Source of the DNA: an uncultured Collinsella sp.
Lineage (GTDB): Bacteria > Actinomycetota > Coriobacteriia > Coriobacteriales > Coriobacteriaceae
Length of the DNA stretch: 44,108 nt
Assembly: GCA_902475445.1 (NCBI GenBank)
Contig: CABRZN010000006.1
Span: forward strand, 1-44,108
Direction of reading: 5' to 3'
Shown here: positions 24,381 to 31,297 of the stretch, in pieces
Numbering within the stretch: position 1 is the stretch's first letter
Layout of the letters: every line of letters begins with the position of its first letter
Notes under the pieces: generated by a model
The model's database searches: none
The model's input: the letters and a program-made list of their open reading frames with translations, nothing else
Told to the model about the DNA's origin: nothing
Position numbers and translations under genes: made by a program

Positions 24381-24827
24381 ATGCCGCGCGTAGAGAAACT
24401 GCTGCTTGCGGCCGCGGATTACGATCGCATCGTGGCGCATGCCAAGGAGGGTCTGCCTAACGAGGCATGCGGTCTGATTGCCGGCATGGTGGCCGGCGAG
24501 GGCGAGGCGGCGGTGGGTACCGTCGAGCATGTGTACCTGCTCACCAACATCGACGAGAGTAACGAGCACTTTTCGATGGATCCGCGCGAGCAGCTCGCGG
24601 CCGTTAAGGATGCCCGCGCCCATGGCTGGGAGATGCTCGGCAACTGGCATTCGCATCCCGAGAGCCCGTCGCGTCCTTCCGAGGAGGACAAGCGCCTGGC
24701 GTTTGACTCGACGGCGGCGTATCTGATCTTGTCGCTGATGGATCCCGAGCATCTGGTGCTCAACGCTTTTCACGTTGAGCACGATAAGCAGGTCACCCGC
24801 GTGCCGCTCGAGGTTGTTGAGGGCTAG
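24381..24827 (+). CDS. hcyD: JAMM/Mov34 metalloprotease (HcyD/Mec-like)
   Basis: 148 residues with a complete JAMM zinc site: Glu28 in NEACGL, then H90-x-H92-x7-S100-x2-D103 in WHSHPESPSRPSEED. Such prokaryotic JAMM enzymes cut after the C-terminal glycines of ThiS-like carriers; Mec acts on CysO in Mycobacterium and HcyD on HcyS in Wolinella. The likely substrate is the carrier at 23176, with removal of its terminal Cys. All catalytic residues are present. It starts three bases after the E1 stop, so the two genes are coupled. Confidence 0.92.
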   Translation: MPRVEKLLLAAADYDRIVAHAKEGLPNEACGLIAGMVAGEGEAAVGTVEHVYLLTNIDESNEHFSMDPREQLAAVKDARAHGWEMLGNWHSHPESPSRPSEEDKRLAFDSTAAYLILSLMDPEHLVLNAFHVEHDKQVTRVPLEVVEG

Positions 24828-24829
24828 GT

Positions 24830-25702
24830 GTGGACGACGCTTTGACGAGGGTGTCGGATGCGGCTGACGTGGTAATGCCACGCGGGGCCGATAGCGTGGA
24901 TACCGTGGTGTTTGCCGTCTACGGCACCACGCGTGCCCAGGCACGTGCGGCGGCGATCGAGCCGGTGTTCCGCGCGGTGTCCAATGCCGTGGACGTGCCG
25001 TGCGAGTTGGCTTTTTCGGGTCCGGCGGTGTGTCGGCTTTTGGCTCGCCGCGGTGAGGACGTGCCCGAGCTGGAGCGCGTGTTTGAGCGGGTTGCCGCAG
25101 CTGGCGCGCGGCGGGTAGCGGTTGTGTCCGGTATGGTTGTTGACGGATGGGCCCAGGCCAACGTGTGCGAGCGCGTGCATGCTGCGGCCGAGCGTTTGGG
25201 GCTGAAGGCCGTTGTCGGCGCCCCGCTCTTGTCCGATGCCACGGATGTTGATTGTCTTGCCGCGGCGCTTATGGGGGAGTGGCAACCTAAGCCTGGGGCC
25301 GTGACCCTCTTTGTAGGCCATGGCATTGGCGGGCCGGCGGGCAGCGGCTATACGCGGCCCCGTGACGCTTTTGATGCCTACGGCGCGCTGGGTGCTGAGT
25401 TTGCCCGCGCCGGACGTAATGACCTGGCGGTGGCATGCCTGTCGGATGGTCCGGATGCCGCCCTGCAGGTTGTTCGCGGGCTTGCCGAATCGGGTGCAAC
25501 GGTGCGTTTGGTGCCGTTGATGCTTTCCGCCGGACGTCATGTGCTCAAGAACATGGGTGGCGCCGACGACTGTTCGTGGGCAAGCATCCTGAGCGCGGCG
25601 GGCTATGCCCCTCAACTCTGCGATTGCGGCCTGGGTGAGGTTGTCGCCGTGCAGGAACTGTATGCGTGCCATGCACGTGCGCTGTGCGCCACGAACGAAT
25701 AG
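24830..25702 (+). CDS. CbiK-type sirohydrochlorin chelatase
   Basis: 290 residues of the class II (CbiK) chelatase family. TVVFAVYGTTRAQARAAAI matches the CbiK start, and metal-binding histidines are His164 in VGHGIGG and His237 in VPLMLSAGRHVLKNM. The SWASILSAAGYAPQLCDCGLG and QELYACHARAL segments complete the C-terminus. The enzyme inserts Co2+ or Fe2+ into sirohydrochlorin. Beside a siroheme sulfite reductase it probably makes siroheme; the iron/cobalamin-type transporter downstream leaves cobalt open. No signal peptide. The GTG start lies two bases after the JAMM stop. A 28-base gap separates it from the transporter. Confidence 0.82.
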   Translation: MDDALTRVSDAADVVMPRGADSVDTVVFAVYGTTRAQARAAAIEPVFRAVSNAVDVPCELAFSGPAVCRLLARRGEDVPELERVFERVAAAGARRVAVVSGMVVDGWAQANVCERVHAAAERLGLKAVVGAPLLSDATDVDCLAAALMGEWQPKPGAVTLFVGHGIGGPAGSGYTRPRDAFDAYGALGAEFARAGRNDLAVACLSDGPDAALQVVRGLAESGATVRLVPLMLSAGRHVLKNMGGADDCSWASILSAAGYAPQLCDCGLGEVVAVQELYACHARALCATNE

Positions 25703-25730
25703 AAGAGAAGAAAGAACAGAAAGTATAACG

Positions 25731-26819
25731 ATGAAGAAGACCCATTTGGTACGACCCATGATGGCCGGTGCTACGCTTGCGCTCGCCGCTGTTTTGAGCC
25801 TGGGCTTGAGCGCCTGCGGCGCGACTGGCTCCTCGGCGGACAACGGTTCTGCAGCGGGCTCTGCTGTCCAGTCGTCAGACGCCGGCAAGTCCTCGGCTTC
25901 GACTTTGACTGACGATAAGGTCGCCAAGTCGGTCGATCTTAAGATCGCCGAGGATGGCGCGGTGAGTTTTACCGATGACCTGGGCAACACCGTTACCGTC
26001 AAGAAGCCTAAGCATGTCGTGGCCTGCATGGGCAGCTTTGCCAACGCTTGGGAGCTCGCGGGCGGCGAGTTGACGGCTGCGACCGACGATGCCTACGAGA
26101 ACTACGGCGTCGATGCCGACAAGGTGGCATCGGTGGGCCGTTCCACGTCGTTGTCGCTCGAGTCCGTCATGGCTCAGGACCCCGACTTTGTGATCGCTAC
26201 CGGCCTTTCGGATGGCAAGCACTCCACGGGCGTTTCGCAGTCCGACCTTAAGAGCGCCCTCGACGCGTCCGAGATTCCCTGCGCGTTCTTTAAGGTCACC
26301 ACGTTTGACGATTATCTGCGCATGCTGCGCATCTTTACCGCCATCACGGGCCGCGACGACCTGTACCAGAAGAACGGCCTCGATGTTCAGGCCTCGATCA
26401 AAAAGGCCGTCAAAAAGTACAGCGTTTCCGACAAGAAGCCTCGTGTGCTGGTGATGAGCTCGTATTCCAAGGGCGTCACTGCGCAGGATTCCACCGGTAT
26501 GACGGGCGCAATGGTCAAGGAGCTCGGCGCGACCAACGTGTGCGACGAGAACCCGAGCGCGCTCACGGACTTTAGCATCGAGTCGATCGCCGCGCTCGAT
26601 CCCGATTATATTTTTGTGCTGTCCGTCGGCACCGATACGGAGGCCGCCGAGCGCAACTTTACGCAGTCCGTGGAGTCCAATCCTGCCTGGAGCGAGCTTT
26701 CGGCTGTTAAAGCGGGCAACTACAAGGTGCTCGACAGCGCACATTTTATGTCGAAGCCCAACGCCAAGTGGGATGAGTCCTATACGATTCTGGGTAAGGC
26801 GCTGGCCAAAATGAACTAG
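25731..26819 (+). CDS. iron/heme/cobalamin-type ABC transporter substrate-binding lipoprotein
   Basis: 362 residues. The signal peptide ends in a lipobox LSAC with Cys29 as the lipid site, followed by a Ser/Gly/Ala-rich tether. The binding domain (about 70-360) is of the BtuF/FecB type: DLGNTVTVKKPKHVVACMGS, SLESVMAQDPDFVIATGL and SIAALDPDYIFVLS. It would sit on the outer face of the membrane and pass its ligand to the FecCD-type permease that follows. Ligand is unknown; ferric chelates, heme, cobalamin or another tetrapyrrole are candidates. The Shine-Dalgarno (AGAAGAAAG) is weak. Confidence 0.88.
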   Translation: MKKTHLVRPMMAGATLALAAVLSLGLSACGATGSSADNGSAAGSAVQSSDAGKSSASTLTDDKVAKSVDLKIAEDGAVSFTDDLGNTVTVKKPKHVVACMGSFANAWELAGGELTAATDDAYENYGVDADKVASVGRSTSLSLESVMAQDPDFVIATGLSDGKHSTGVSQSDLKSALDASEIPCAFFKVTTFDDYLRMLRIFTAITGRDDLYQKNGLDVQASIKKAVKKYSVSDKKPRVLVMSSYSKGVTAQDSTGMTGAMVKELGATNVCDENPSALTDFSIESIAALDPDYIFVLSVGTDTEAAERNFTQSVESNPAWSELSAVKAGNYKVLDSAHFMSKPNAKWDESYTILGKALAKMN

Positions 26820-26828
26820 GGGGTTTGT

Positions 26829-27878
26829 ATGCGTAAGACGAGTTCGAACGGGGCGGGGAGCGCACTGTCGCACGCACGTCGCCGTGTCGTCCGCCTGTTT
26901 GACGGGTCTGTCGCGGCGCTGGTTGTCGTTGCCGTCGTCTCGTTTTGCGTGGGTCCCAGCTCGGTTTCGATTGGCGATATTGCCGCCTTTGCGACGGGTG
27001 CCCCCGTGGACGCGACCGTCGCCAATATCATCGTGAATATCCGCATGCCCCGCGTCGTTGCCGGCCTTGTTGCCGGCGCGGCGCTTTCTGTTGCCGGTGC
27101 GCTCATTCAGGCAGTGCTCGACAACCCGTTGGCGAGCCCGAGCGTGATTGGCATCAACTCGGGTGCGGGCCTGGCGGTGCTTGCCGTTTCGGCCTGTCCG
27201 TTGTTCTATAACGACCCGCCGCGCGAGCTGCTGCCGCTCGTTGCCTTTGTGGGCGCGCTGGTCGCGGCCGGGCTGGTGTTTGCCATTTCGGCGCGCGCCG
27301 GTGTGTCGCGTCTGACGGTGGTACTTTCGGGCGTGGCCATCAACGCCGTGGCCGGTGCCGGCATGAACACCGTGCTGCTGGTGGCGCCGAACGTGTACGT
27401 GGGGTCGTCGGCGTACTTGGTCGGCGGCTTCTCGGGCGTGCTCATGCGCAACCTAATGCTGCCAGCGTTGCTGGCGGTTGGCGGCATGGTGGCGGCGTTT
27501 TGCTTGGCGAACCGCCTGAACGTGCTGTCGCTCGGTCGCGAGGCTGCCCATGGCCTAGGCATGCGCACGGTGGCGGTGCGCTTGGCGGCACTGGTGGTGG
27601 CGGCGCTGCTCGCGGGTTGCGCGGTGAGTTTTGGCGGGCTGATTGGCTTTGTGGGCCTGATGGTGCCCCATACGGTGCGCCGGCTCGCGGGCCACGACAA
27701 TCGCGTGGTCATACCGCTGTGCGCAATGTGCGGTGCGGCATTTACCGTGCTGTGCGATACCGTCGCACGTACGGCCTTTGCGCCCTACGAACTGCCGGTG
27801 GGTATTTTGCTGTCGCTGGTGGGCGGACCGTTCTTTATCTACCTGATCATGGCGCGAAAGGGGTTCCGCGATGAGTGA
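26829..27878 (+). CDS. FecCD/BtuC-family ABC permease
   Basis: 349 residues with about nine or ten membrane helices. The family motif NIRMPRVVAGLVAGAALSVAG (split here at VAG) is near 68-88, then LASPSVIGINSGAGL, and the coupling helix region LGREAAHGLGM (about 236-246) and GFVGLMVPHTVRRLAGHDNR. It forms the membrane channel of the iron/cobalamin-type importer. It starts nine bases after the binding protein and overlaps the ATPase gene by eight bases. Confidence 0.92.
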   Translation: MRKTSSNGAGSALSHARRRVVRLFDGSVAALVVVAVVSFCVGPSSVSIGDIAAFATGAPVDATVANIIVNIRMPRVVAGLVAGAALSVAGALIQAVLDNPLASPSVIGINSGAGLAVLAVSACPLFYNDPPRELLPLVAFVGALVAAGLVFAISARAGVSRLTVVLSGVAINAVAGAGMNTVLLVAPNVYVGSSAYLVGGFSGVLMRNLMLPALLAVGGMVAAFCLANRLNVLSLGREAAHGLGMRTVAVRLAALVVAALLAGCAVSFGGLIGFVGLMVPHTVRRLAGHDNRVVIPLCAMCGAAFTVLCDTVARTAFAPYELPVGILLSLVGGPFFIYLIMARKGFRDE

Positions 27879-28722
27879 GCGTGAGGTGCGGGACGCGAGC
27901 GCTGTGGGTGTTTCCGCCGGCGTGGCTTGCGTCGGTGCTGCGGGTGCGGCGCGTGCAGATGCGGCCGTTGACCTGCGCGATGTTCGCTTTGCCTATGGCG
28001 AGCACGTGGTGCTGGACGGTTTATCGCTCGTGCTGCCCACGGGCTGCCTGACGGGCATCGTCGGCCCCAACGGCTGCGGCAAGTCGACCCTGCTGCGCGT
28101 GGTCGATGGCGTGCTGGAGGCAGCGGCGGGCGAGGTGCTCGTTGAGGGCGATGCTCTCGGCGGCTTGTCTGCCCGTGAACGCGCCGAGCGCATCGCACTG
28201 CTGCCCCAGATTCACCGTACGCCGTCCATGACGGTGGAGGCGCTTGTGTCGTGCGGGCGCTATGCCCATATGGGGCTGTTTGGCGGGCTGACCGAGCAAG
28301 ACCGTCAGATTGTTGCCGAGTCTATGCGCGTTGCGGGCGTTGAACATCTGACGCGCAAGGCCGCCCGTGCGCTATCGGGTGGCGAGCGGCAGCGGGCATT
28401 TATCGCGATGGTGCTCGCCCAGCGGGCGCGGACGGTGCTGCTGGACGAACCGACGACCTATCTGGATCCCCGCGCGGCGCTCGACGTGATGCGCCTGGCT
28501 CGCGGGCTGGTTCACGAGCAGGGGATGACCGGTGTCGTGGTCATCCACGACCTGCCGCTCGCCCTGCGTTTCTGCGACCGCATCGCCGTCATGGACGGCG
28601 GACGTATCGTTGCCGTGGGTACACCTGCCGAGATTCTCGACCAGGGTGTTCTTGAACAAGTCTTTGGTGTGGCGATCGCTCGCATGGAACTCAACGGCGA
28701 GGTTGTGTACAGCTGCTGCTAG
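27871..28722 (+). CDS. FecE/BtuD-family ABC ATPase
   Basis: 283 residues. The first ~33 residues are an Ala/Val/Gly-rich extension not usual in the family. The ATPase follows: Walker A GPNGCGKST (about 66-74), signature LSGGERQR, Walker B TVLLDEPTTYLD and the switch His in VVIHDLPLAL. It powers the preceding permease. Start at the overlapping ATG 27871. A later in-frame start would remove the extension, but none has a clear ribosome site. Confidence 0.92.
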   Translation: MSEREVRDASAVGVSAGVACVGAAGAARADAAVDLRDVRFAYGEHVVLDGLSLVLPTGCLTGIVGPNGCGKSTLLRVVDGVLEAAAGEVLVEGDALGGLSARERAERIALLPQIHRTPSMTVEALVSCGRYAHMGLFGGLTEQDRQIVAESMRVAGVEHLTRKAARALSGGERQRAFIAMVLAQRARTVLLDEPTTYLDPRAALDVMRLARGLVHEQGMTGVVVIHDLPLALRFCDRIAVMDGGRIVAVGTPAEILDQGVLEQVFGVAIARMELNGEVVYSCC

Positions 28723-28754
28723 CCCCTCTTGCCGTAAGTCCGGCCGACCGTTTT

Positions 28755-28809
28755 TCTCAATCTGTAACATCTAACGGCTCAAAACGGGTCTAGATGTTAC
28801 AGATCGAGA
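28755..28809. repeat. 57-nt-class palindromic repeat, copy A (single)
   Basis: TCTCAATCTGTAACATCTA (28755-28773) pairs at 18 of 19 bases with 28791-28809. It lies between the convergent ABC ATPase and Nramp genes. It belongs to the same family as copies B-G and resembles the second hairpin (C, E) of the two-hairpin units. Confidence 0.88.
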
Positions 28810-28837
28810 TGTTTGACTGGGTGGGCATGCGGCCTCG

Positions 28838-30094
28838 TTACATCCCGGTCAATAGTACGGCGTCGAGCGCCGTTACGACGACACCAATCCCTACGAGCAA
28901 CGCGTTGAGTGGGCGCGAGTTGGCGTATTTGCCCATGATGCGGCGTGAGCTGGTGAGTCGTATGAGCACAAAGACCGTAATCGGCAGCTGAAGCGACAGC
29001 AGCGCCTGACTCCAGATGAGACCCTCAAAAGGATTCGGGACGACCAAACACGCCGCCACTGCGCCGGCAAAGCAGAGTACCACGCCAATCGATGAGTGCC
29101 GGTCGTGGATGTCGTATTCCTCGTCGAACATGCCTGCGGTAATGGTGCCCGCCGCCATGCCCGCCGTCACACTGCTCGATATGCCCGCAAACAGCAGCGC
29201 CACCGCAAAGATGGTCGAGCTCGCCGGGCCCAAGATGGGGGAGAGCGTGGCCGCTGCGACGGCGAGGTCGTCTACGACAATGCCGTGCGCAAAGAAGGTC
29301 GTTGCGGCCAGGATGACCATGGCCGAGTTGATTGCCCAGCCCACGCCCATCGAAAAGAGCGTGTCAAAGAGCTCGTAGCGCAGACGCTCTTCGATAACCT
29401 GCTCGCCTTGGCCCTCGAAGTGCATGGATTGGATGACCTCGGAGTGCAGAAAGAGATTGTGCGGCATGACGACCGCCCCCAGGATGCTCACGACAATTGC
29501 AGGTGAGCCGGTGGGCATGCCGGGTGTGATCCAGCTTATGGCGGCCTTCGGCCAGTCGACCTTGACCAGCGCGAGCTCGGCCAAAAACGATAGGCCCACT
29601 ATGCCCACGAAGGCGATAATCCAGCGCTCGGCACGCTTGTAGGAGCTCGTCATGAGCATTGCCATCGATGCCGCGGCCACGATGATGCAGCCGGCGCGCA
29701 CGGGTAGTCCAAAGAGCATCTGGAGCGCGATCGAGCCGCCCAGGACCTCGGCCATAGCGGTGGCGATGGTCGCGAGGTAGGCACTGGCGAGCACCGTGCG
29801 CCCAACGAAGCGGGGGAGGTAGCGTGTCGTGGCTTCGGCAAGACAGGCGCCCGTTGCGATACCCAGGTGTGCAGCGTTGTGCTGCAACACGATGAGCATA
29901 ATCGTGGACAGCGTGACCACCCACAGCAGCGCGTAGCCAAATTGCGAGCCCGCGGCCATATTTGAGGCCCAGTTTCCCGGATCGATAAAGCCGACGGTCA
30001 CGAGCAGCCCGGGGCCGATGTGCCGGGCGATATCCAGACCTCCGTGACCACCGGTGCGTCGGGAGCCAAAGTGTTGTTTGAGATGGTTGAGCAT
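28838..30094 (-). CDS. mntH: Nramp-family divalent metal transporter
   Basis: 418 residues from the preferred start, with about eleven membrane helices. The metal-binding motifs of the Nramp family are present: DPGNWASNMAAGS in helix 1 and MPHNLFLHSEV in helix 6. These bind Mn2+ or Fe2+ by Asp, Asn and Met and couple import to protons. The ATG at 30094 has AGGA seven bases upstream; an ATG at 30109 would add five residues. It lies downstream of gpmA on the same strand with a GC hairpin between. No Mn riboswitch is seen in the 75 bases upstream. Metal preference is inferred from the family. Confidence 0.92.
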   Translation of the reverse strand: MLNHLKQHFGSRRTGGHGGLDIARHIGPGLLVTVGFIDPGNWASNMAAGSQFGYALLWVVTLSTIMLIVLQHNAAHLGIATGACLAEATTRYLPRFVGRTVLASAYLATIATAMAEVLGGSIALQMLFGLPVRAGCIIVAAASMAMLMTSSYKRAERWIIAFVGIVGLSFLAELALVKVDWPKAAISWITPGMPTGSPAIVVSILGAVVMPHNLFLHSEVIQSMHFEGQGEQVIEERLRYELFDTLFSMGVGWAINSAMVILAATTFFAHGIVVDDLAVAAATLSPILGPASSTIFAVALLFAGISSSVTAGMAAGTITAGMFDEEYDIHDRHSSIGVVLCFAGAVAACLVVPNPFEGLIWSQALLSLQLPITVFVLIRLTSSRRIMGKYANSRPLNALLVGIGVVVTALDAVLLTGM

Positions 30095-30116
30095 GGTCGG
30101 TTCCTGCATAGGGACA

Positions 30117-30151
30117 GCGCGGCGCCGCGCTTGGGTCGTGCAGCGCCGCGC
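30117..30151 (-). other. GC-rich hairpin between gpmA and mntH
   Basis: GCGCGGCGC (30117-30125) pairs exactly with GCGCCGCGC (30143-30151) around a 17-base loop, in the 75-base gap between the two minus-strand genes. No T-tract follows on either strand, so it is a stem that could separate gpmA and mntH expression rather than a classic terminator. Confidence 0.5.
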
Positions 30152-30169
30152 GTCGGATTTAGGTTTGGG

Positions 30170-30943
30170 CTACTTGCGCGCCTTGCCCTGATTGGCCACG
30201 GCGTCGATCTTGGCGGCGATGGTCGCCGGGTCGTCGATGTAGCGCTTGTCGAGAACATTGAAAGCGGTGTCGAAGGTGTAGACGAGTGGCACGCCGGTGG
30301 GGATGTTGACCTTGAGGATTTCCTCGGGCGTGAGGTGCTCGAACTTCATGACGAGGGAGCGCAGGGAGTTGCCGTGTGCGGCGATGAGTACGCGCTTGCC
30401 GGCGAGCATCTGGGGGCGAATCTCGTCTTCGAAATAAGGCCAGGCGCGGGCTATCGTGTCCTTGAGGCACTCGGTATAGGGCAGCTGATCGGGCGCGACG
30501 TCGCGGTATTGCTCCTGGGTGTGGGGGTCGCGACTGTCGCCCGGCTCGAGTGCCGGCGGGCAGACGTCGAAGGAGCGGCGCCAGATGAGCACCTGCTCGT
30601 CGCCGTGTTCTGCTGCTGCATCGGCCTTGTTGAGACCCTGCAGTGCACCGTAGTGACGCTCGTTGAGCTTCCAGGACTTGATGACGGGCAGCCACTCGCG
30701 GTCCATCTGGCCGAGCACGATGTTGAGGGTGTGGATCGCGCGCTTGAGGCGCGAAGTGTAGCAGACGTCAAAGTCGAAACCGGCTTCTTTGAGGGCTCGA
30801 CCGCCTGCGGCGGCTTCTTCGCGGCCCGTGTCGGTGAGCTCAACATCGGTCCAGCCGGTGAACAGGTTGAGTTTGTTCCACTCGGATTCTCCGTGACGGA
30901 TAAGGACAAGTTGCATTGTCTGTTGGTCTGTCTGGTGTGCCAT
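30170..30943 (-). CDS. gpmA: 2,3-bisphosphoglycerate-dependent phosphoglycerate mutase
   Basis: 257 residues. The phosphohistidine motif LIRHGES (His17), TSRLKRAIHT, the LNERHYGALQGLNK loop and the second His in AAHGNSLRSL are all present. It interconverts 3- and 2-phosphoglycerate in glycolysis. The ATG at 30943 follows GGAGG; a second ATG nine codons on (MQLVLIRHG) is the usual family start and is a possible alternative. The C-terminus is Lys-rich. A nested inverted repeat upstream (31011-31053) may be its operator. Confidence 0.95.
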   Translation of the reverse strand: MAHQTDQQTMQLVLIRHGESEWNKLNLFTGWTDVELTDTGREEAAAGGRALKEAGFDFDVCYTSRLKRAIHTLNIVLGQMDREWLPVIKSWKLNERHYGALQGLNKADAAAEHGDEQVLIWRRSFDVCPPALEPGDSRDPHTQEQYRDVAPDQLPYTECLKDTIARAWPYFEDEIRPQMLAGKRVLIAAHGNSLRSLVMKFEHLTPEEILKVNIPTGVPLVYTFDTAFNVLDKRYIDDPATIAAKIDAVANQGKARK

Positions 30944-31010
30944 AGGGGCCTCCTTGATCTGGCACGGTGTGCGTGCCGTTTGCTTGACGCCGCAAAGGAT
31001 ACCCGTTTTA

Positions 31011-31053
31011 GGCTAAAAAGTTAACCAAGACTAACAAAAATGTCGTTTTAGCC
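31011..31053. promoter_or_regulatory. nested inverted repeat upstream of gpmA
   Basis: GGCTAAAA (31011-31018) and TTTTAGCC (31046-31053) are exact inverted 8-mers enclosing a second pair GTTA/TAAC. It is 70-110 bases upstream of the gpmA start on the minus strand, AT-rich, and a good place for the promoter/operator (for example TTAACT then TATCCT on the minus strand, 17 bases apart). The rest of 30944-31297 is filled by repeats. Confidence 0.4.
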
Positions 31054-31057
31054 AAGA

Positions 31058-31124
31058 TTGATGCAAGGGGGACAGGTTGCTTTGCACCAAGGTGGTGCGG
31101 AACAACCTGTCCCCCTTGCATCAA
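31058..31124. repeat. GGGGACAGGT palindromic repeat, copy 1
   Basis: 22-base arms (31058-31079 and 31103-31124; TTGATGCAAGGGGGACAG...) are perfectly complementary. Inside, GCACC (31084-31088) pairs with GGTGC (31094-31098). The 47-base core 31068-31114 recurs with the same length at 43885-43931. It lies between gpmA and the arylsulfotransferase gene. Confidence 0.8.
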
Positions 31125-31144
31125 AATCGGAGTGGGGATGGACT

Positions 31145-31201
31145 GTCTCGATCTGTAACAGCTGACCGCCATAATCGGTCGTTTGTGTTACAGATCGAGA
31201 C
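31145..31201. repeat. 57-nt palindromic repeat, copy B (first hairpin of a pair)
   Basis: GTCTCGATCTGTAAC (31145-31159) pairs perfectly with GTTACAGATCGAGAC (31187-31201), and GACCG/CGGTC forms an inner stem. A 23-base linker separates it from copy C; the pair spans 137 bases. Confidence 0.92.
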
Positions 31202-31224
31202 AAATCAAAACCGCCCTGCAGAAA

Positions 31225-31281
31225 ATCTCAATCTGTAACATCTAGGCGCCAAAATCGGCTCTTCCTGTTACAGATCGAGAT
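31225..31281. repeat. 57-nt palindromic repeat, copy C (second hairpin of a pair)
   Basis: ATCTCAATCTGTAAC (31225-31239) pairs with GTTACAGATCGAGAT (31267-31281) with one mismatch. Starts 80 bases after copy B and ends 17 bases beyond the 3' end of the arylsulfotransferase gene. Confidence 0.92.
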
Positions 31282-31297
31282 GTTTGAAGCGGTGGGC

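Noticed and set aside
25703..25730. A cobalamin riboswitch before the FecB/BtuF-type lipoprotein
   Set aside because: The gap is 28 bases, too short for one, so the transporter ligand cannot be assigned as B12 on this basis.
30095..30169. A manganese (yybP-ykoY) riboswitch before mntH
   Set aside because: The gap holds a simple GC hairpin and lacks the conserved two-helix junction motifs.
31145..31281. Paired repeats as a CRISPR array
   Set aside because: The repeats are near-perfect palindromes in pairs only, with variable loops inside the repeat, and no cas genes are in the window. The 23-24 base linkers do not behave as spacers in an array.
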